Shown here: piece by piece, positions 57,480 to 64,000 of the stretch
Position numbering within the stretch: the stretch's first letter is position 1
Layout of the letters: every line of letters starts with the position of its first letter
Source: Carnegiea gigantea
Lineage: Eukaryota; Streptophyta; Magnoliopsida; Caryophyllales; Cactaceae
NCBI GenBank assembly: GCA_029747015.1
Contig: JAKOGI010001191.1
Location: forward strand, 188,501 to 252,500
Length of the DNA stretch: 64,000 nucleotides
Direction: 5' to 3'
Notes under the pieces: generated by a model
Seen by the model: only the letters and a program-made list of their open reading frames with translations
The model's database searches: none
What the model was told of the DNA's origin: nothing
Program-made: the position numbers and the translations under genes

Positions 57480-58503
57480 TGATTTGGACAATTGTATTGG
57501 AAATGACCATAACCTTAACACTTGAAGCACTTCTTTCCTTCAAGCTTCTTATGCAATTCCTTTGGGGAAGGAACAGCCACGGCATTACCCTTGTCAACCC
57601 GTGAAGTGCCTTCGGGTCTAGGGTGAGAAAAGGACTTGAATGGAGGCTTTGAACTTACTTGCTCCTTGGGAAAAGGCTTGGTGAAGACTCTCTTTTCCTT
57701 TCTTCGCTTTTCAACCTTGAGAGCTAACTTGAAGACATCATCCAAGGTGAAATAAGTTTGAAGTTACACCTTCCTAGCAATGAGGGGGTTTAGCCCGTTG
57801 AGAAACTGAGCCACGGTTTACTCTTGGGGTTCACGGATGCCTCCCCTTAAGAGAAGTTGTTCAAACTCTCTCATGTACTCACCCACACTTATATTGTTTT
57901 GCTTGAGTGAGAAAAATCGATTATAAATGTCTTGCTTATAACTGTCGAGAAGAAACCTCTTGTTCATAAGAGATTTAAACTTCTCCCATGAGTTAATCTT
58001 CCTCTTGCCATCTCTAGCCCTTTGCTTCTTGACATTTTCAAACCACAAGGAAGCATACCTTGTGAGTTCAACACTAGCAATCTTGAAATATTTTTCATCA
58101 TCATAGCCCTTAGCTTCAAAGATTCTATCCATGGCTTGAACCCACTCAAGGTACTCATCGGGATTCAAGTTGTCATTGAACCGCGGGGGCTCAACTTTGA
58201 TATCTCTAAACTCATCCATATGAGGTCTTTTACCTCCCCTTCTTGGATTACTTTCCATACTTGATTCACTAGAATAATCATCCTCATCCCATGAACATTC
58301 GGCTCTTGAGCTCGTTGGCGCCCTTGGAGGGCCGCGAATTGAGCGGTCATTTGCTCAAGTTGCCTACTAATTTGCCTCACACTTTGTTGTAGAGTTAAGA
58401 TGGCATTATCTTGTCTCATAATGTGAGCTTGTTCTAAACTCATGCCTCTTGGCACCCTTGCCAGTTGGGGAGAATCTGTGGAGAGGTTTTCTTCATTAGA
58501 CAT
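57480..58503 (-). pseudogene. gag of the CRM element
   Basis: Starts MSNEENLSTDSPQLARV (ATG at 58501-58503), then a Gln-rich coiled coil (TLQQSVRQISRQLEQMTAQF). A frameshift near 58280 moves to the frame with FNDNLNPDEYLEWVQAMDRI, TRYASLWFENVKKQRARDGK, NKRFLLDSYKQDIYN and EYMREFEQLLLRGGI, the chromoviral capsid core. A basic region leads to the zinc knuckle C-F-K-C-x-G-Y-G-H-F-Q-Y-N-C, intact except that x is TAA in place of Gln (57515-57517). Confidence 0.9.
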
Positions 58504-59027
58504 GGTGAAATTGGAAGGAGGAGAGAAGAGGATAAGGGCTCCGAACGAAGAAGGCACGGTCGTGCTAGGGGAAGCACGCTGCGAAAACAAACTGGGGGAA
58601 GGGAGGCACGGAGTAGCCGTGCTAGAATTTTGGCACTAGGGAGGGGTGGCACGGCGTGCCTAAGGGCACGGGGTGGCCGTGCCTAGTTGCTGGCTGGTTT
58701 GCACGATTTTGTGGTTGGAAGCCTTTTAAGGGGTTTTGGTTGGGGGTTTCGTATTTAGGCTATTTTAAGGGATCCTTTGAGGAGTAAAAGAGGGATTTTG
58801 GTGGGGAAATCAAATGTAGGATAAGGCTTGTGTGCCTAAGAAGGCATTGGGTCACGGTTGTTTTGAGGAGCTAGGTTCTTTGTGGTTGTGGAATGTGTTT
58901 TGGCTTCGGATTTGGGAGGTAGAAAAGGGGCTGCTGAGAGTAGGGTAAAGGCACAAGGTTTTACAATTGAAATGAGTAGAAACAACAAGAAAATGTGGAG
59001 TAAACTCATGCACACCAAACTAGATTA
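58504..59027 (-). other. Untranslated leader of the CRM element
   Basis: No coding signal. At 58555-58690 the plus strand repeats GGCACGG, CCGTGC and GGCACGGCGTGCC words, giving several short self-complementary segments. Similar vocabulary occurs in other elements of the window. Confidence 0.6.
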
Positions 59028-59040
59028 GCTCTGATACCAA
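59028..59040 (-). promoter_or_regulatory. Primer binding site, tRNA-iMet (CRM element)
   Basis: Minus strand TTGGTATCAGAGC, one base inside the LTR end at 59042. An exact plant initiator-Met-tRNA site, as in CRM elements. Confidence 0.95.
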
Positions 59041-59041
59041 A

Positions 59042-60209
59042 TGGAGCATACACAGGATGGGCCGGAATGAAGCTAGCTTGAGTTTAGTTGCAAATTCCTC
59101 TTGAGCACAAGATATGACTTGGTGTAAAGGCTATGCCACCAACCAAGACTAAGGATCCACCAAGAATTGCATAAAGGCTAGGTCACCAACAATTCTACAA
59201 AGGTTCCACTCAAGACTCACCATCTTAGAGACAAGGATAAAGAGAACTTAAGATTTTAGAGAGAGAATCTTTCAAGCTCTATTTTTATTCAACCATAACT
59301 AATGAATTACAAAAGCCCAAGGCTGTTTCAAGGGGCTTCACACGGCCTCCAAGCACCAAAACATCAGCCAAGTGCTAAAGAGTACACTAGCGAAGAGAAG
59401 CTATCAAATCAGCCCATTCCCCTTGGTACTTACATTCTAATCTAGTCACTTTGTCACCTCATTAGTACTCATGGCTTATCAAAATGAGGTGTCAAGCTTA
59501 CATCACACCTAGAAATACCAATTCAAACTCAAAATCCAGCAAGAAGGACAAGTAATTAATGCTAACAAGTTGCTCTTACACAACTAGTACAAACAGATCA
59601 ACCAAACAATTTTCTTGTCCTTTTGACTAGATAAAAACAGCACAAAGGGGGTGCATTCCGGTCCTTCAAGGCTGATGATTTGATAAATATTTATCTCACT
59701 TTTTATGCCCTAAAGTTTCACAAAAGTTGGAGTTAAGTTGGGTAACTTAATTCCCTCCCATTTCGGACTGTGCTCGAAACCGCCCAGTTTATATAATCTG
59801 AAAATACCTTGCTGTTTGACCCACCAAATGAAGTTCAAATGCCTTGCAACTTGCTTTATTGGAAAGTTAAGGAAAGTGGCCTTTGCAGTCAATCGTAGCC
59901 TCACCATTAAGTCCCAAAAGTTGAACAAAACCGAACTAAAACCTAGCCAAGAATTGATCATAGGCGCAAGCTACTGTTTTGAGCTTTTCTTATTCTTGCC
60001 GTGGGTTTAACCTCATTTCCAATGAGGGAATCCCTTAGAAGGCCTCGTGACCTTCCCAAAAGAGGAGAGTAACACACCCTAAGTGCTTATGATGAGCTTT
60101 GACTTGGAGCTCCAAATAATTGCACGGACCCCGTCCCTTGGAATAGGGCTTTTGAGTACTGAGGACTTGAGTGCTTAGTTGAACTGAATTGGACATGGAG
60201 TTTGCTTCA
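59042..60209 (-). repeat. 5' LTR of the CRM element (1168 bp)
   Basis: Same termini as the 3' copy (TGAAGC...CTCCA on the minus strand). Differences are mostly transitions plus a small deletion near 59868. Confidence 0.95.
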
Positions 60210-60214
60210 TGTCA

Positions 60215-61527
60215 CAAGGCCATAGGTAGGGCATAACTGAGCTATATTCATACCGAAGAGGTAGGCAATCTACTAGAGAACGCCAGCGCTACCAAAATAA
60301 CCAAACGAAACAATAAAAATAAAGGCAACAAGGTCACAGATCCAAAACAATCATCTTAGACCTCGGGTCACGGAAACATAGGCAACCACTCAAACCCAAT
60401 AACTCACTCTCCAATGGGCAGAGAGCCTAGATAAGCCAGCGCAGGACCTAAGAAAAAGGCCTTAAGCGAGGAGGAGCATATGCCAGTCACACACAACCAG
60501 CAGTAGTAATATTCAGTAATCATTGCATACAGATTGGATACATGAACTCAGACCCACACTGGTGGTCATCCTCGTTCGATACAACCCAGCCCATTTACAC
60601 AAGATCAAAGCTGACAACCCGTAATACTCCGAAATGAGCCATCTCCAAGCTGTGATTTGAACATCATGAATAAGCCTAACATCTTCTGGGGCTGGCGTAC
60701 CATAATGACACCCAATACCCTGCACAGCTGCAAAAGAACCAAACCAGCAAAGCTGATTGTATCTGAACTTAAATAAAAGAAAGTGTTTCCAGCAGAAATT
60801 CCAAAGTGTATATAAAGATACACTTGACTCCAGAGTGCAAAATAAAAAGAAGATAGTAGCCCAAGCTTGTTTGGACCAAAAGCACATCCAAGGACAGTAC
60901 CAGACCTGAGGGGCTAAAACCCGCCAATATGAGCCAACACCAAACCCATTTGCACGCAATAGCCAAATCTGTAAGGATGCCGACACTTACTGCCAGCCAC
61001 CAAAACCGTACCAAACATAAAGGTAAAGAAAATGGGTGAGCCCATTTATCAATAATAAATGAAGACTTGGCTGCCTCATCAGTAAACCAGCAACACACAG
61101 TAGCATATCCAAAATAATGAATACCAAGCCAGTACAGATAAATAGCGACTGAAAAAACCTTGAAATTATTATTAGAAATATAAACACATAACCAAAAAAA
61201 TACAGACACGGTAGCACCTACCAGACACCAAACAAAGCAGCCCCTGTTCACAATCCAGACCTGGTCTGGCATGCACACAAAAGGAGAGGCAATACATCGA
61301 AAAAACCTCAACCAGGAACATATTACAAAACCATAACAGATAATCATAATCCTGGCCCTACCAAAAAACACCTACATCCCAGTGATAAGCGTCATAACAT
61401 CACAAGATACCAGTACTGTAACAAAAAAACCCATTACACCATAATTGGAACCCCAAAACCCAGTCCCATAGCATGATCACAGATACATGTATGAAGAGGA
61501 AAGTTCTTCGCCCTCCTCCGAACGACG
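60215..61527 (-). other. LINE ORF1-ORF2 spacer, main part
   Basis: About 1.3 kb, giving a net spacer near 1.5 kb with 52750-52927. It is T/G-rich on the minus strand, so it shows hydrophobic frames (200 codons at 61371-60769, 157 codons at 60986-60513, overlapping in different frames). I find no domain in either and treat the region as non-coding. Confidence 0.6.
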
Positions 61528-62898
61528 TTACTTTGAGGAATCAGACGAACGTTGAGGATCATTATCACCTTCTAAGTTAAGAAAAATATCCATCTCATCG
61601 TCTTTGTCAAGAGGTAAATCAGAATCTTGATCTGGGATAAAAGTAGGCACTGTACTTAACCCTGTTTCCAAATCTGAAGACCTCTTAGCGGACTCCGAAC
61701 TGTGCCCATCAGTCGGAACTGAACATCCACCCACAGCAGACGTATCAGAAATAATAATAGTAGGAGTTGCTTCAGGCATAACAACAGCAGTAACCTTGGG
61801 TGCTGTAAATCGAGACGGGGTAGGCAAGATCCCTCTCTTTCTATGAGCATTGGGTAACCTACTTCATTTTTTTAGGCGAGACAGTTACCCAGTTCTTAGC
61901 AGGAGTAGTACTAGGAACCTCACTAGTAAGAGGAACACTCGCACACTCGGCCTGGAGGAACACATTCTTAGGCGAATCAGGACAAGCTTCAAAAGCATGA
62001 GCCGTGCTACCACAGATGGCACAGACTTCGTGAAGCCCTTCATATGAAATGGGTAGATGAAGAACAGAATCCGAGGTGGGGGCTAGCAAAGTACCTCGAA
62101 GCGGTTTGGTAACATCCACATTAAGGCAAACACGTGCAAACTTGCCCTTCCCTCTCCTCAGCGTGTATTCATCAGCTTTAAGAAAAACCCCAACCCAGAT
62201 AAAAGAGCCGCAAGAAGGTTGTCCTCCCAATATTACTGCGGAAGACTAGTAATGGTTGTCCATTAGTCTACATGAGTGATCTTAGCAGCATAAGGATCAA
62301 ACATAGGCACCCAGGGTCTTAAAACAAGGTTAAGGCCACTCACAATTACAAACCACGGCCTATTAATCCAGAAAAATTTTCGATCATGCACATTAGAGAA
62401 TTTAAACAAAATCCACCCATTACCCATATCAACATAATCAACTTGCCCTTTAACCTGAGTCCAATCCCGCTTGGTTTTAACTCGAATAAGAAGAAAAGGA
62501 ATGGGATCCCCCCAGATTTTTCCAAAAAGACTCATAGTGGGCAAATCAAAATCGAGGGAGAGTTGCCAAGTAGGATCTACCTTATTCGTTGATTCCAGGT
62601 TAGCCGGGGCAGTATAAACATGACGTTCTGCCCCAGTTCGAGAAACAGACCCACCATGGAGACTTCCCATTCCGAGCTTAACAGCCCGGGAGAAGGTTGG
62701 AATGGCCTCCTTAGCCTTATTGCCTGGATTATCAAGAGCATCTCCATCCAAGTCAGTTGGAAGCTGAGGTCCAGCAGAACCATCATCATGGGAAAATTGA
62801 GAAGCACTGAACAGATTGGCATTTTGAGGGGGGACAGAGGGTTGGGAAGCAGCTGAGGAAGGGCGAGTTTGGGAAGGGGTTAAGTCGGACATTCGCAA
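61528..62898 (-). pseudogene. LINE ORF1: DUF4283-like domain with CCHC zinc knuckle
   Basis: The likely start is MSDLTPSQ (62892) in a 211-codon open piece. DUF4283 text: QVDYVDMGNGWILFKFSN, then DRKFFWINRPWFV and LVLRPWVPMFDPYAAKITHV. A stop and frame change near 62265 lead to 62230-61859 with GVFLKADEYTLRRGKGKFAR, VCLNVDVTKPL and the knuckle CAICGSTAHAFEAC (C-x2-C-x4-H-x4-C). The last piece (61827-61528) is Ser/Asp-rich. Plant L1 ORF1 proteins bind the element RNA. Confidence 0.85.
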
Positions 62899-64000
62899 GG
62901 AGAGGAAAGAAGGGGCAAAGGAAGCAAGGATGGGGAGACGGAGGACTCGAAGCAGCTATTTATAAAGGCCCAGGACAAAGGCAATGAAGCAGTAAGTATA
63001 CAACACACACCCAGATAAATGCAGGAGTACTCCAAATTAGTCCACTTAATGACTACAATCAGACACCATCGAGGACACAGTAATCTAACAATCATCAAGC
63101 AATAATCAGTACTTAATGACCCCAGAACAAACACAGATAACTTAAACCGATCCCAAGACATGTTTAACATGCAGATAAGTACAGATCTTACCCATAAGGC
63201 TTGTAAATAATAGTATCTGTACCCATAGTCTACCAGATCGTAGCACTGAAAGTGACCATAATAGAGCAATCATCGGTAGAAGCCGTAGAAACATACCCCA
63301 CCGAGATCCTCCAGACTGCAAAAAGAAGAGGACGTGCACCAGATGTCTGCAAAAGTTGGAGAAATCCCAATAGATCTAGATAAATAATCATGAACTACCT
63401 GCAAGCCAGAGGAAACGGATATCAGACCTAAAACCCAATCTAGTGTTAAAAAATTGAAAAATGTTCCAGTAAAGTGGGCGGCAGGGATAGGTGACAATGA
63501 GAGTGGCGTTATGGGTGGCGACAGGAACACAAACGGCCACAATTTGCTGAGTGAAATCACCCATCAGATTTGGTTCACAATGATGAACACCCTGCAAAAA
63601 GAGAGAAATAAGCCCCAGCGTAGCCCCCAATCGTGATTTAACTGCCTGGAAAGTAACACAATAATAGGGTGGGCAGCTACGAGAGGAAGAAATGATTTCA
63701 ATCGTAGGACCGAGGTCGGAATAGAGAAGCTTATCCGCAAGGGGTGCTGGAGTGCCTGCAAGTGGGTGGGGCTCATATAATGAGATCGAGTCATCAACTA
63801 GCCAAAAGGGGACAGACTGAAAAGCCTGAGAATGGGCGGTGGAGAGGATGGCGTGGGCGGTGGAGGAGACTAGAGCCAGATCTGGAGGTTTCTAAATGCG
63901 CCACATAGTGACGGCGAAGGGGTGTCGAGATGGCTTAGAGCAAGAGGAGTGTTCTCTCTTTAGTGAAACGTGAACAATTTTGATGGATGAGAATTAGAAC
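62899..64000 (-). other. 5' UTR of the LINE
   Basis: No domain recognised upstream of ORF1. On the minus strand the far end is CT-rich and moderately GC-rich (63830-63990), like the start of plant LINEs. The true 5' end could not be placed and may lie past the window edge. Open frames here (for example 63269-62880) are hydrophobic and unsupported. Confidence 0.5.

Larger units (their letters stand above)
52933..60209 (-). mobile_element. Full-length CRM-type chromovirus (Ty3/gypsy)
   Basis: 7277 bp on the minus strand, flanked by a perfect TGTCA duplication (52928-52932 and 60210-60214). LTRs 59042-60209 (5') and 52933-54113 (3'), PBS for tRNA-iMet, gag, protease, RT, RNase H, integrase, PPT. 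The integrase frame runs 43 bases into the 3' LTR, as CRM-clade polyproteins do, and the RT and integrase phrases match CRM elements. CRM elements are known to concentrate at plant centromeres. LTRs differ at 15 positions in the first ~320 bp aligned, 14 of them transitions. Coding is broken by one or more frameshifts and several stops. Confidence 0.93.
48713..64000 (-). mobile_element. L1-type plant LINE, split by a CRM-type element
   Basis: On the minus strand: 5' UTR (to about 62899), ORF1 (62898-61528), spacer, CRM element (52933-60209), rest of spacer, ORF2 (52749 to about 48751) with endonuclease, RT, zinc-knuckle-like region and RNase H, then a short 3' UTR and an A run (plus-strand T run 48713-48720). 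The TGTCA duplication lets the two halves be rejoined exactly. The LINE's own 5' end and target duplication are not visible and probably lie at or beyond 64000. Confidence 0.85.

Noticed and set aside
60513..61371. 200- and 157-codon hydrophobic ORFs in the LINE spacer, possible membrane proteins
   Set aside because: They overlap in different frames, follow T/G-rich composition, and have no recognisable domain. Kept only as a finding about spacer length.
1..64000. Host genes, CRISPR arrays, operons, ribosome binding sites, phage or plasmid modules
   Set aside because: Every recognisable coding segment belongs to a transposable element. Tandem arrays lack the short-repeat/unique-spacer layout of CRISPR, and the families present are those of plant nuclear genomes.

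Overview
The window is plant nuclear DNA, almost certainly angiosperm, and it reads as a pure transposable-element nest. I found no host gene, tRNA, rRNA, operon or CRISPR array. The evidence for a plant is the mix of element families: Athila-type and Tat/Ogre-type Ty3-gypsy, CRM-type and Tekay-like chromoviruses, Ty1-copia, a plant L1-type LINE with a C-terminal RNase H, and a hAT-type MITE. Priming sites match plant tRNA-Asp, tRNA-Arg-type and initiator tRNA-Met sites. Every coding region is decayed, and many stops are Trp to TGA/TAG or Gln to TAA/TAG, as expected from deamination of methylated cytosine. A CRM element suggests, but does not prove, a centromeric or pericentromeric location.

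Layout. (1) 1-6338: an Athila-like element on the minus strand whose 3' end lies before the window: extra 3' ORF, protease, gag, PBS and 5' LTR, with no visible RT or integrase. (2) 6339-11008: remnants of a plus-strand Athila-type element (TATA box, PBS, gag, no pol). (3) 11009-37165: one minus-strand Tat/Ogre-type element (Tat-A), about 15.5 kb once its insertions are subtracted. In its own order it has 5' LTR (35715-37165), PBS, gag, protease, RT, RNase H, a second (aRH-type) RNase H, integrase, a long 3' region with two tandem arrays and two antisense extra ORFs, PPT, and 3' LTR (11009-13578). It has been hit by a solo Athila LTR (11712-13018), a truncated Athila-type LTR (about 19318-20245), a gag-only LTR element (20596-25049, itself carrying a MITE at 21667-21980) and a large Tekay-like solo LTR (about 27790-31674).

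(4) 37166-40190: gag-protease-RT-RNase H remnants of a second Tat element (Tat-B), cut in RNase H by the Tat-A LTR. (5) 40462-48307: a Tekay-like solo LTR on the minus strand, split by a full-length plus-strand copia (42638-47457, TSD AAACC). (6) 48713-64000: an L1-type LINE on the minus strand (5' UTR, ORF1, spacer, ORF2, A-run), split between ORF1 and ORF2 by a full-length minus-strand CRM-type element (52933-60209, TSD TGTCA).

Relative age by eye: the CRM element is youngest (15 differences in the first ~320 bp of its LTRs), copia is older (about 19 differences in 191 bp), and the Tat and Athila elements are oldest. The least ordinary signals are the antisense plant-mobile-domain and DUF7745-like ORFs in Tat-A, its tandem arrays, the odd LTR ends of the gag-only element, and a GGCAC/GTGCC-rich non-coding motif shared by leaders or LTRs of unrelated lineages. 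All calls were made by reading, without database searches; boundaries inside decayed elements are approximate unless a TSD is given.
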